From: Bacteroidales bacterium
GTDB taxonomy: Bacteria; Bacteroidota; Bacteroidia; Bacteroidales; UBA932
Direction of reading: 5' to 3'
Assembly (NCBI GenBank): GCA_017625725.1
Contig: JAGAKH010000079.1
Span: 1 to 46,171, forward strand
Length of the DNA stretch: 46,171 nucleotides
Below are positions 35,301-42,280 of this stretch, piece by piece. Each line of letters opens with the position of its first letter. Positions within the stretch are counted from its first letter, which is position 1. The notes beneath the pieces were generated by a model that searched no databases, was not told where the DNA came from, and saw nothing but the letters and a program-made list of their open reading frames with translations. The position numbers were made by a program, and so were the translations under genes.

Positions 35301-36328
35301 ATTATCAGTCACGCAAGATTCAGGATGAACCCTTTGCAATCGGAGGATTTGTGGACGTGGCAAAGGTCTATTCCTTTGAACCTCATACGCCTGAGATGAC
35401 AGAGGAACAGAAGAATCACATACTTGGAGTTCAGGCGAATCTCTGGACAGAGTATATCAAGACCCCTGAGCATCAGGAATATATGCTTCTCCCAAGAATG
35501 ACTGCATTGAGTGAAGTGCAGTGGTCCTATCCGCACAGGAGGGATTATGACAGATTCCTTGACAAGATGAGTCATATGGTGGAAATCTATAAGGTCATGG
35601 GCTTCAATTTCGCAAAGCACATCTTCGAAGTCATTCCTGTCATTGGAGTAAATGAGCAGGCGGGACGTCCGGAAGTGACATTGACCACTCAGGGAGATGC
35701 ACAGATGTATTACACACTTGACGGAAGTCAGCCGACTACATCCTCCTCACTGTATACAGGACCGGTTACGGTCGGTGAAGGTGAAGTGTTCAAGGCGATA
35801 GTGGACAGAAAGGATATGGACACCAAGGTCCTGACCCAGACTTTTTCTGACCATAAGGCTATGGGAAAAACCATAAGGATGAATACGGTGCCGTCGCCAC
35901 TTCACTCTGCAGGCCTCCCCGAGAGTCTTGTCAACGGTGTGCTGAATGAAGATCAGGATGCGGCAGCAGGAGAATGGGTCGCATGGAGGGGCGAGCCTGT
36001 TGAAGTTGTGATAGACATGAACGGTGAGACTTACAGCAGGGTTTCCGTGAGGACATTCGTATCCAAATGGGAGGATATGTACGCACCTCTGGGATTGTGT
36101 GCCTATGTTTCTGAAGATGGAGAGACCTTTACTGAGGTGGCATCAGAGGAATACGGAATTGAAGAAGAAAAGGTTCCGGATGGCATAAAGCTTTATGATC
36201 TGGAGTTCGCTCCGGTATCTTCAAGATATCTCAAGGTAGTGGTAAAGACAGTTCCTGCTCTTCCGGCATGGAGCGAGCGTCCCGGCAAGCCGGCATACCT
36301 CTTCCTTGATGAAATAAAGGTTGAATAA
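32381..36328 (+). CDS. Two-catalytic-domain exo-glycosidase: GH123-like module fused to GH20 hexosaminidase with C-terminal discoidin-like domain
   Basis: At 1315 residues this is the largest protein of the window. A type I signal peptide ends near LFAQ. Residues about 40-555 form a GH123/DUF4091-like module: the adjacent acids D404-E405 in AMDERP are kept, and GYLRWAYNSW and YPGGRSSIRMERL match the other GH123-like proteins, though the C-terminal signature is degenerate. Next come a GH20 N-terminal domain (about 562-680; VKIIPEPAVMQV, then GFLYAIETLKQLLP) and a GH20 barrel (about 695-1045) with WHLTDDQGWRIEIKKYP and the catalytic pair D876-E877 in GGDECPK. A chitobiase-C-like repeat (about 1105-1150; YYTLDGSQPTTSS) and a discoidin-like carbohydrate-binding domain (about 1190-1315) follow. 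Both modules would use substrate-assisted HexNAc cleavage. The start is a run of five ATG codons overlapping the GH3 stop. Confidence 0.88.
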   Translation: MMMMMVTIRKYILLLTSLLLGISLFAQTDEVRTQYGRLTGQEKFPVLSYMELEPHDLPDVEEWKGVEGVQVSWGGIDMRYPKTSVPMASVKDKLTLSGWGGERVSAQAVVWTGIPVEELNYEVTDLKGPRKNLISSDFIKSGYVRYVLGDGYFSNGTGCGEWAKEPSRDSVLVADCIDHLLDTMSLKPMQTQGIWFTCQIPSGVEPGVYTGDVIVRSGDKVIRKLKLSIQAREEVLPGPEDWHFHLDLWQNPYAVARYYQVDPWSDEHMEAMRPLMTLLAQAGQKVITATLIHKPWGGQTEDHFESMVTWIKKVDGTWEYKFDIFDKWVEFMMDCGVTEQINCFSIAPWSSSFQYYDQASNSFKFVKADVGSPEYEAFWSGMLVEFARHLREKGWFDICAIAMDERPVEVMLEVIKLIRSVEPDFKIALAGGYHPEIESEIYDYCLAYSLEFPEDVLERRRKEGKISTYYTCCTEIEPNLFTISDPQDGLFLGLDMARRKSDGYLRWAYNSWPLEPLMDSRFRAFTSGDTFMVYPGGRSSIRMERLVHGIQEYEKIRILGQAGTPDVKIIPEPAVMQVGSEVVNVSGASFFVGEDVDERSSAAICGFMSHLGHVSASCCSRTMNESQAVFTYDINRDLNDEVYFIKVKGTQIKVEASSFNGFLYAIETLKQLLPVAIYGDEVDRKASWTIPHVIIEDYPRFGYRGMHMDSARHFWSVAQVKKYLDIMAVHKMNTFHWHLTDDQGWRIEIKKYPKLTEIGSNRSGTALGKGWYDVEYDGIPYGGFYTQEDIREVVEYAASKGIAVIPEIDLPGHMLAAIASYPHLGCTGGQFDVWGRWGVSPEVLCAGRETTYEFLENVLLEIMELFPSKYIHIGGDECPKVRWKECPACQAKMKELGLEGEKAAELLQGYVTKRIENFLAGHGRSIIGWDEILAGDISSTATIMSWRGVDGGIAAAKAGHDAIMTPNTHCYLDYYQSRKIQDEPFAIGGFVDVAKVYSFEPHTPEMTEEQKNHILGVQANLWTEYIKTPEHQEYMLLPRMTALSEVQWSYPHRRDYDRFLDKMSHMVEIYKVMGFNFAKHIFEVIPVIGVNEQAGRPEVTLTTQGDAQMYYTLDGSQPTTSSSLYTGPVTVGEGEVFKAIVDRKDMDTKVLTQTFSDHKAMGKTIRMNTVPSPLHSAGLPESLVNGVLNEDQDAAAGEWVAWRGEPVEVVIDMNGETYSRVSVRTFVSKWEDMYAPLGLCAYVSEDGETFTEVASEEYGIEEEKVPDGIKLYDLEFAPVSSRYLKVVVKTVPALPAWSERPGKPAYLFLDEIKVE

Positions 36329-36347
36329 TCAATAATAATCGATACTT

Positions 36348-38165
36348 ATGAAGAAATTTTGGCTTTTGGCAACTTTGTCGTTTGCGGCATTTGCTGTTTC
36401 ATGCAACACTGTGGAATGGAAACCTGCAGGTGACCGAATCATGACCCAGTGGGGAGAAAACCTGGATCCAACATCTGTTCATCAGGAATATCCACGTCCT
36501 CAGATGATACGTGAAGATTGGAAGAACCTTAACGGAATGTGGAACTATGCCATAACATCGGCGGATGTTCCGGATGCGGAATGTATTGATGGTCAGATTC
36601 TTGTGCCTTTTGCAGTGGAATCGGCCCTTTCCGGTGTCGGAAGGAAGGTAAACGCAGATGAGGCTCTTTGGTATGAGCGTGAGTTCACACTGCCATGCGG
36701 CTGGAAGGGACAGAGGATTCTTCTTCATTTCGGTGCAGTTGACTGGTATGCTGCAGTCTATGTTGACGGTAAATTTGCCGGAGAACACAAAGGTGGCTAC
36801 ACTCCGTTCTCATTCGATATCACAGACCTGCTTGCCAAAGGTCGCAGGCATACTGTGAAACTGAAGGTAATCGATACCACTGACAAATCATGGCAGCCTC
36901 GCGGAAAGCAGATTTCCGAGCCTTATGGAGTATGGTATACAGCTGTGACAGGTATCTGGCAGACTGTCTGGATGGAGCCTGTTCCGGCAGCACATGTTAA
37001 TTCATATCTGGCTGTTTCAGATATTGATAAGGCTGAACTTAAGGTAAATGTAGAGGCAGTGCTTGAGAGTGGTGATATATGTAAGGTCGTTCTTCTTGAT
37101 GGCGGCAAGGAAGTGGCTTCAGCTGAAGGAACCGAGGTTGTTCTCAGTGTTCCTGATATGAAGCTATGGTCTCCAGATTCTCCGGCTCTGTATGATCTGG
37201 AGATTTCAGTTGTGCGTGATGGCAAGACTATAGATAAGGTCAAGGGATATACGGCCATGAGGAAGGTCGCTTATGCAAAGGATGCTTCCGGTCATAACCG
37301 TATCTATCTCAACAATGAGCCAGTCTTCCAGTTCGGACCTCTCGATCAGGGATGGTGGCCGGACGGACTTTATACGGCACCTTGCGACGAGGCCCTTCTC
37401 TTTGATATCGAAAAGGCAAAGGAAATGGGATTCAATATGATCCGCAAGCATGTGAAGGTCGAGCCAGCCCGCTGGTACTGGCACTGCGACCGTCTTGGAA
37501 TGCTTGTATGGCAGGATATGCCTAATACTTTCGACAATGCCAAGACACAGTGGAATTACCACAACTTTGATGCAGTCACAGAGGATGCCCTCACATGTGA
37601 GGAAGGAAAGGCAAACTTCCGCAGGGAGTGGACTGAAGTCATCAAGGCAAACCGTATATTCCCTTGTATCGTAGTATGGGTGCCTTTCAATGAGGGTTGG
37701 GGACAGTTTGAAACCAAGCAGGTGATTGACCTGACCCGTTCTTTGGATAATACCCGTCTTATCGATTATGCATCAGGCGGAAACTTCTTTACAGACTGTG
37801 GCGGAGACATCCACGATACACATAACTATCCTAACCCTATCATGTATCTGTATGATCCATCAAGGGTGAATGTGCTAGGTGAATATGGCGGAATCGGATG
37901 GCCGATTGAAGGACACCTCTGGCAGACAGACAGCAATTGGGGTTATATCCAGTATAAGAATTCAGATGAAGTGTTCAAGGCGTATGAAACCTATGCACTG
38001 CAGTTGGAAAGCCTTATCGACTATGGTTTTTCAGCGGCTGTATATACTCAGATCACAGACGTAGAGGGAGAGGTCAATGGTCTCATCACTTATGACAGAA
38101 AGGTTGTCAAGATGAATGTAGACAGCCTCCGTCATATTAATACAGTAGTGATTAATGGACTTTAA
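36348..38165 (+). CDS. GH2-family lipoprotein glycosidase
   Basis: This is a retaining exo-glycosidase of family GH2 (beta-galactosidase, beta-glucuronidase, beta-mannosidase or similar). The lipobox FAVSC ends at Cys19. The order of domains is normal: a sugar-binding jelly roll (about 45-195; LVPFAVESALSGVG, WYEREFTLP, GEHKGGYTPFSFD), an Ig-like domain (about 205-295) and a TIM barrel. The barrel has the acid/base E449 in FNEGWGQFE and the nucleophile E512 in LGEYGG. At 605 residues it is a short GH2 lacking extra C-terminal domains. It begins 19 nt after the fusion gene and ends 3 nt before the GH127 gene. The exact sugar is unknown. Confidence 0.9.
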   Translation: MKKFWLLATLSFAAFAVSCNTVEWKPAGDRIMTQWGENLDPTSVHQEYPRPQMIREDWKNLNGMWNYAITSADVPDAECIDGQILVPFAVESALSGVGRKVNADEALWYEREFTLPCGWKGQRILLHFGAVDWYAAVYVDGKFAGEHKGGYTPFSFDITDLLAKGRRHTVKLKVIDTTDKSWQPRGKQISEPYGVWYTAVTGIWQTVWMEPVPAAHVNSYLAVSDIDKAELKVNVEAVLESGDICKVVLLDGGKEVASAEGTEVVLSVPDMKLWSPDSPALYDLEISVVRDGKTIDKVKGYTAMRKVAYAKDASGHNRIYLNNEPVFQFGPLDQGWWPDGLYTAPCDEALLFDIEKAKEMGFNMIRKHVKVEPARWYWHCDRLGMLVWQDMPNTFDNAKTQWNYHNFDAVTEDALTCEEGKANFRREWTEVIKANRIFPCIVVWVPFNEGWGQFETKQVIDLTRSLDNTRLIDYASGGNFFTDCGGDIHDTHNYPNPIMYLYDPSRVNVLGEYGGIGWPIEGHLWQTDSNWGYIQYKNSDEVFKAYETYALQLESLIDYGFSAAVYTQITDVEGEVNGLITYDRKVVKMNVDSLRHINTVVINGL

Positions 38166-38168
38166 TAT

Positions 38169-40265
38169 ATGAAACGTATACTGGTTGTAATAGCATTGGG
38201 TCTTGCGGTGTCTTGCATAAAGGCACCGCAGCCTGTACCGGAATATGTGCCGGCAGCACCATATGGGGTATTTCATGAAGGAATGATAGCGAACATCACT
38301 CCTGAAGGTTGGCTTAAGGAAACGCTTGTGCGTCAGAAGGAAGGCCTTACAGGTCATCCGGAAGCGATGGCATATCCTTATAATTCCTGTCTGTGGGCAG
38401 GAGTACTTGACAGAGACTCGGAGACACGAGGTTCTGACTGGTGGCGTTATGAGCAGACAGCATATTATCTTGACGGTCTGACAAGGGTGGGATATCTTAT
38501 CGATGATCGTGAATTCCTCGATCTGTGGCAGGAAAACATAGAATATGTTCTTGCCAATCCGCTTCCTGCCACTCCAGAGGGTAATCTGCAGGACGAGATT
38601 GACCGTCTGGTCGAGGACTTCAGCAAATGGATAGATTTTGATGCACAGGTGTCGGAAGATCCGAAAGCACGTGCAGTCGTAGAGGATGTAATGGGACAGA
38701 TCAACAGAAGGGCTGCTGTCGCTGTCGAGGCTCGTCCGGAGGGACGTCTCGGAAGCGAGACCGAGTTCGGTGCCTGGCCTTTCGCCGTGTTCTTCAGAGC
38801 CGTTCAGGCTTACTATGAAGCTACCGGCGATCCGCGTATTCCGGAGGCTCTTGAAAAGCACTTCCTTTCATATTCTGCCAAGGCTCTCTCGCTTGACCGT
38901 TTCGTGGTGAATGTAGAAGGACTTCTTTGGACTTATTCCATAACAGGCAATGAGGAACTTCTCCGGAAGGCTGTTGATGCATGGGGAGAGGGAGCATCGA
39001 ATCTTACTCAGGAAACATGTCTGGATGATTCAGAGTTCCGTATGCATGGAGTCACCATGAATGAGCTTATGAAGATTCCTATGATTCTGTATATGTATAC
39101 CGGTGAAGAACAGTACCTCAAGGCTGCACTTCATGCTGATTATAAGATGGAGACACCGAATATGCTTATTGACGGAGTCAATTCAAGTACTGAGGCATTG
39201 GCTGGAAACGATCCTTTGGCCAGCCATGAGACCTGCGATATTTCGGATTACACCTGGACCATCGGTTATTATCTTATGGGAACAGGTGATGCCCAGTGGG
39301 CTGACCGCATAGAGAAAGCCATCTTCAATGCTGGATTCGGAGCCGTTACCAAGGATTTCCGTACCATGCAGTATTTCTCTTGTCCTAACCAGTTCATTGC
39401 TACCGGAGAATCCAATCATAATGATTTCAAGAAAGGTCTGACATGGATGGCATATCGTCCGGTTCATGAAACGGAGTGCTGTATCGGCAATGTACACAGA
39501 TATTTCCCTAACTACGTTGCCAGAATGTGGCTGAAAGATGCTTCCGGACACCCTGTAGCTGCTTTGTACGGTCCTTCAAGCGTGACTTACGATCTCGGTG
39601 AGGGCTTGAACGTGTGTATCGAGGAAAAGACAGAATATCCTTTTGAAGAGAAGATCGACTTTGAGTTTACCTTCTATAAGGATGGACGCAGATCGGATGC
39701 ATCTCACCACATGAACTTCACATACAGGATTCCTCTCTGGTGCAAGACTTCTCAGGAGTGCGGCTTCCACACCGTATCGAAGGAGTGGAAGAGTGGTGAG
39801 ACATTCTCTGTCCAGCTTCCAATGGAGGTTGAACTTGTAGAGAATCCGGTTGAGGGATTATGTGTGCAGCGTGGCCCTGTCGTATATTCTTATGCTATTC
39901 CTATGGATTGTGTAGAGGATACGGTCGTGTATGATTATCTTGCGGGCAAGGTATCAGCCAATCCGGATTTCAAGTGCTGGAACATGACTCCTTCCGGAAA
40001 ATGGAATTATGCATTGGTGGAAGACAGGCTTGATGAAGTGAAGGTGGAGTTTACCGGTTCAACCGGCTATCCATTCGATCTGGAGAATGCTCCGGTCAAG
40101 ATATCTGTTCCGGTTGTAGGTGTCAAGGACTGGATTCTGGATGAGGACCGTTACACGCCTGCATTGCCTGACGAAGTGGTTGCAGAGTCTGATGAGGTTA
40201 CCTTCATCGATCTTGTTCCTTATGGAAGTACGACTCTTAGGCTTACTACGTTCCCGGTATATTGA
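38169..40265 (+). CDS. GH127-family (DUF1680) lipoprotein, beta-L-arabinofuranosidase-like
   Basis: The family comprises retaining enzymes that use a zinc-bound cysteine as nucleophile, the best known acting on beta-L-arabinofuranosides. The lipobox LAVSC ends at Cys16. An (alpha/alpha)6 barrel (about 35-460) contains HETCDISDY and HETECCIGN; E354, C356, C437 and C438 reproduce the Glu-x-Cys plus Cys-Cys zinc site known from the Bifidobacterium enzyme. E342 is a possible acid/base by position. Two beta domains fill the C-terminus. The zinc site argues for real catalysis. Other DUF1680 members act on unusual acidic pentoses of rhamnogalacturonan II, so the sugar may not be arabinose. This is the last gene of the operon, followed by a palindromic repeat. 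Confidence 0.87.
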   Translation: MKRILVVIALGLAVSCIKAPQPVPEYVPAAPYGVFHEGMIANITPEGWLKETLVRQKEGLTGHPEAMAYPYNSCLWAGVLDRDSETRGSDWWRYEQTAYYLDGLTRVGYLIDDREFLDLWQENIEYVLANPLPATPEGNLQDEIDRLVEDFSKWIDFDAQVSEDPKARAVVEDVMGQINRRAAVAVEARPEGRLGSETEFGAWPFAVFFRAVQAYYEATGDPRIPEALEKHFLSYSAKALSLDRFVVNVEGLLWTYSITGNEELLRKAVDAWGEGASNLTQETCLDDSEFRMHGVTMNELMKIPMILYMYTGEEQYLKAALHADYKMETPNMLIDGVNSSTEALAGNDPLASHETCDISDYTWTIGYYLMGTGDAQWADRIEKAIFNAGFGAVTKDFRTMQYFSCPNQFIATGESNHNDFKKGLTWMAYRPVHETECCIGNVHRYFPNYVARMWLKDASGHPVAALYGPSSVTYDLGEGLNVCIEEKTEYPFEEKIDFEFTFYKDGRRSDASHHMNFTYRIPLWCKTSQECGFHTVSKEWKSGETFSVQLPMEVELVENPVEGLCVQRGPVVYSYAIPMDCVEDTVVYDYLAGKVSANPDFKCWNMTPSGKWNYALVEDRLDEVKVEFTGSTGYPFDLENAPVKISVPVVGVKDWILDEDRYTPALPDEVVAESDEVTFIDLVPYGSTTLRLTTFPVY

Positions 40266-40276
40266 TATCATTCCTG

Positions 40277-40354
40277 AAGATGTCTCGACTCCCGTTGGTC
40301 GCTCGACATGACAAGGCTGTCATTTCGACCGAACGAAGTGAGTGGAGAAATCTT
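40277..40354. repeat. REP-like imperfect palindrome after the PUL
   Basis: A 78-bp element with arms at about 40277-40312 and 40319-40354 begins AAGATGTCTCGACTC and ends GAGAAATCTTT. The centre is TGACA-AGGC-TGTCA. Its TCTCGACT / TCATTTCGA / GTGGAGAAATCTT wording matches a dispersed palindromic repeat that I recall as common in intergenic DNA of Bacteroidetes genomes. It can fold into a long stem and may serve as the 3' end of the 26-kb operon. No gene lies in it. Confidence 0.6.
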
Positions 40355-40365
40355 TAATACAGATA

Positions 40366-40404
40366 AGAAAAAGGAGGAAGACAAAAACTGTTTTCCTCCT
40401 TCTT
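40366..40404 (-). terminator. Rho-independent terminator of the tadA-dedA transcript
   Basis: AAGGAGGAA (40371-40379) pairs with TTCCTCCTT (40393-40401) around a 13-nt loop. Read on the minus strand the stem is followed by TTTTTCTT, a usable U tract, and the hairpin begins 3 nt after the stop of the DedA-like gene. Flanking AAGAA and CTT extend the pairing slightly, so some activity on the plus strand is possible. Confidence 0.7.
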
Positions 40405-40406
40405 CA

Positions 40407-40844
40407 TTATATCAGGCCGTAGAACAGATTCCAGATAAGGAAACGGGCAAGTTTACCGATCAGCAGCAGGATCATTGTCCATCCCGGACGTGTCTTGTAG
40501 AAACCAAGAGCTATGGCGATGACATCTCCGACGAACGGCACCCATGCAAGAAGAGCCAGCCAGACTCCGTACCGGTCTATCTTTTCTTTTTGTTTCTGCA
40601 GTGTTTCAGGCTTGACCTTGAACCACTTTTCTATCCATTCCCATTTACCTATCCATCCTATCCAGTAGGTGAGGACACTTCCAAGCCAGTTACCCAATGT
40701 GCCGACAATCAGGCAACCTGCTGGATCTGCTGTAGCTGCCAATATTGCCATGTACAGCACATCTGAACTGAACGGGAAGATTGTAGCTGCCAGGAATGTA
40801 CCTATAAACAGTCCGAGCAGTCCTAGTCCTTCAAGCCATTCCAT
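40407..40844 (-). CDS. DedA/SNARE-associated (YqaA-like) small membrane protein
   Basis: This is a 145-residue integral inner-membrane protein of the DedA superfamily; larger members are implicated in lipid flipping and membrane homeostasis. The hydrophobic segments at about 7-27, 35-62, 90-112 and 118-140 include the family pattern F/PFSSDVLYMAILA, GNWLGSVLTYWIG and a C-terminal WVPFVGDVIAIALG. This last motif (with the G-x-x-x-A-I-A-L-G pattern) is typical of YqaA-type proteins. Its ATG shares one base with the tadA stop codon (TAATG), so the two genes are translated in coupling. A substrate cannot be given. Confidence 0.82.
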   Translation of the reverse strand: MEWLEGLGLLGLFIGTFLAATIFPFSSDVLYMAILAATADPAGCLIVGTLGNWLGSVLTYWIGWIGKWEWIEKWFKVKPETLQKQKEKIDRYGVWLALLAWVPFVGDVIAIALGFYKTRPGWTMILLLIGKLARFLIWNLFYGLI

Positions 40845-41284
40845 TACTGATTCCTTTTCTTTTTGAAGAATTCCGATACCAGATTACCGCATTCTTCAGC
40901 TTCAACTCCCTTGACTACTTCGGTTTTCGGATGCATCAGGGAAGGGGAGAACAGCGAGTAACCTCTTTTCGGATCCGAGGCACCATAGACAAGCCTTCCT
41001 ATCTGTGACCATGCAAGTGCTCCAGCACACATCGGACAAGGCTCTACTGTTACGTATAACGTGCAGTCATTTAGGTACTTCCCTCCGACTGCCTCTGTGG
41101 CTGCAGTTATGGCTATCATTTCGGCATGAGCTGTAGGGTCGTTGAGCCTTTCAGTCATATTGCGTCCTTTGGCTATGATCCTGCCGTTGCATGTGATTAC
41201 TGCCCCGATAGGCACCTCGTCCTCAGCCCCTGCCATCCTGGCCTCCTTCAGGGCTTCGTTCATATATCTTACGTCGTTGTCCAT
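40844..41284 (-). CDS. tadA: tRNA-specific adenosine deaminase TadA
   Basis: TadA converts adenosine 34 of the tRNA-Arg(ACG) anticodon to inosine, an essential step in decoding CGN codons. The zinc-dependent deaminase signature is complete: HAEM (His and the catalytic Glu, near residues 53-55) and PCPMCAG with the two zinc cysteines (near 82-88). The N-terminus MDNDVRYMNEALKEA and the following EVPIGAVI are typical for the family. At 146 residues the length is normal. Related guanine/cytosine deaminases share the fold, but the N-terminal EVPIGAV pattern favours TadA. It lies after the rpmH terminator and is coupled to the DedA-like gene downstream. Confidence 0.9.
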   Translation of the reverse strand: MDNDVRYMNEALKEARMAGAEDEVPIGAVITCNGRIIAKGRNMTERLNDPTAHAEMIAITAATEAVGGKYLNDCTLYVTVEPCPMCAGALAWSQIGRLVYGASDPKRGYSLFSPSLMHPKTEVVKGVEAEECGNLVSEFFKKKRNQ

Positions 41285-41308
41285 TATGCTTTTGGTGAAG
41301 TGATGTCT

Positions 41309-41342
41309 TAAAAAAAGAACCCGGCCTGTCGGTCGGGTTCTT
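41309..41342 (-). terminator. Rho-independent terminator downstream of rpmH
   Basis: GAACCCGGCC (41317-41326) and GGTCGGGTTC (41331-41340) form a 10-bp stem, with one G-T pair, around the tetraloop TGTC. Read on the minus strand it is followed by a run of seven T residues (complement of 41310-41316). It lies 7 nt past the rpmH stop codon and is a textbook intrinsic terminator. Confidence 0.88.
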
Positions 41343-41347
41343 ATCTC

Positions 41348-41500
41348 TTACCATCTGTCCTCAGATGATACTGTCAATTTCTTGCGGCCGCGACGACGGC
41401 GAGCTGCCAAAACACGACGTCCGTTAGGAGTCGACATACGCTCGCGGAAGCCATGTTTGTTGCGACGCTTGCGCTGTGATGGTTGGAATGTTCTTTTCAT
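41348..41500 (-). CDS. rpmH: 50S ribosomal protein L34
   Basis: This 50-residue gene starts at ATG 41500-41498 and ends at TAA 41350-41348. The product begins [18 protein letters not shown] and continues [19 protein letters not shown], the near-invariant L34 sequence. L34 is a small, very basic protein buried in the 23S rRNA of the large subunit. The extreme Arg/Lys content and the total match to the family leave little doubt. It has its own strong promoter and a strong terminator, so it is a single-gene transcript. In many bacteria rpmH lies beside rnpA and dnaA near the origin; neither is here. Confidence 0.97.
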   Translation of the reverse strand: MKRTFQPSQRKRRNKHGFRERMSTPNGRRVLAARRRRGRKKLTVSSEDRW

Positions 41501-41540
41501 ATCTAGATATTTTTATATTTTTCCTACAAAAATGGGAGTG

Positions 41541-41572
41541 CAAAGGTAGTCTTTTTCGATTTATTTACAAAA
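41541..41572 (-). promoter_or_regulatory. rpmH promoter, Bacteroidetes type
   Basis: Read on the minus strand, TTTTG (complement of 41568-41572) is followed after 19 nt by TACCTTTG (complement of 41541-41548). This is an exact match to the Bacteroidetes primary sigma consensus TTTG / TAnnTTTG. The rpmH ATG lies about 40 nt downstream. Confidence 0.75.
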
Positions 41573-41588
41573 TATTTTTGAAAGTTTT

Positions 41589-42275
41589 TTACCTTTCTAT
41601 ATATATGACCATCTTGGTTTCAAAGAACGGGTCGTCAGTCCAGCTGGAAATCGGCCATACATGAACCGACCCCTTTCTCATCTTGAAACGTCCCATTGCA
41701 GTGGCGATTTCTTCTGCCAGGTCACCACCTTTGAGGTACAATATACCTTCTTTATATTTCCCTTTTACCCATGGCATGAAGTTCTCCAGTGATGTCACAG
41801 CTCTGGAAACTACATAATCAAAGGTTGTAGTCAGGGTCTCGGCTCTCGCATTCACCGTTTCTACATTATTCAGTTCCAGCCCTTTGGCAACTTCAGTAGC
41901 GACAATTATCTTTTTGCCTATCGAATCGCAGAGTGTGAATCTGGCTGCGGGGAACATCACGGCAAGAGGAATCCCGGGGAATCCCCCTCCTGTACCGAGG
42001 TCGAGTATCTTCAAAGGCTCTGCGACCTGGTACGGACCCTCTCCACGAAGCCTGTCATACACGTCGGGCATCTGTGTCTTCAGGTATGAGGCAATGCAAA
42101 GCGAATGCAGTACATGATGTCTGTAAAGCTCGTCTATATCTTTGCGGGAGACTACATTGATCTTTGAGTTCCAGTCTCTGTACAGCTCCTCCATCTTACG
42201 GAACTGCTCCATCTGTTCCCGGCTGACTTCCGGAAACATTGTCTCGATTATATTCTTGAATTCAGCAAATGTCAT
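41589..42275 (-). CDS. rsmG: 16S rRNA (guanine527-N7)-methyltransferase RsmG
   Basis: RsmG (GidB) uses S-adenosylmethionine to methylate G527 of 16S rRNA; loss causes low-level streptomycin resistance in several bacteria. The SAM-binding motif LDLGTGGGFPGIPLA (about 95-110) is intact, followed by FTLCDSIGKK and the VVSRAVTSLENFMPW segment characteristic of the family. At 228 residues the length is usual. The N-terminal helix-rich part (EELYRDWNSKINVVSRKD) also matches. It begins 5 nt after the sigma-factor gene and is probably the last gene of a polA-sigma-rsmG transcript. Confidence 0.94.
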   Translation of the reverse strand: MTFAEFKNIIETMFPEVSREQMEQFRKMEELYRDWNSKINVVSRKDIDELYRHHVLHSLCIASYLKTQMPDVYDRLRGEGPYQVAEPLKILDLGTGGGFPGIPLAVMFPAARFTLCDSIGKKIIVATEVAKGLELNNVETVNARAETLTTTFDYVVSRAVTSLENFMPWVKGKYKEGILYLKGGDLAEEIATAMGRFKMRKGSVHVWPISSWTDDPFFETKMVIYIER

Positions 42276-42280
42276 GTCTT

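Noticed and set aside
38031-38861. 276-codon minus-strand open frame
   Set aside because: Antisense to the GH2 and GH127 genes, with no domain pattern and Cys/His/Arg-rich shadow composition.
40308-40766. 152-codon plus-strand open frame
   Set aside because: Antisense to the DedA-like gene and running through the REP-like palindrome and the terminator.
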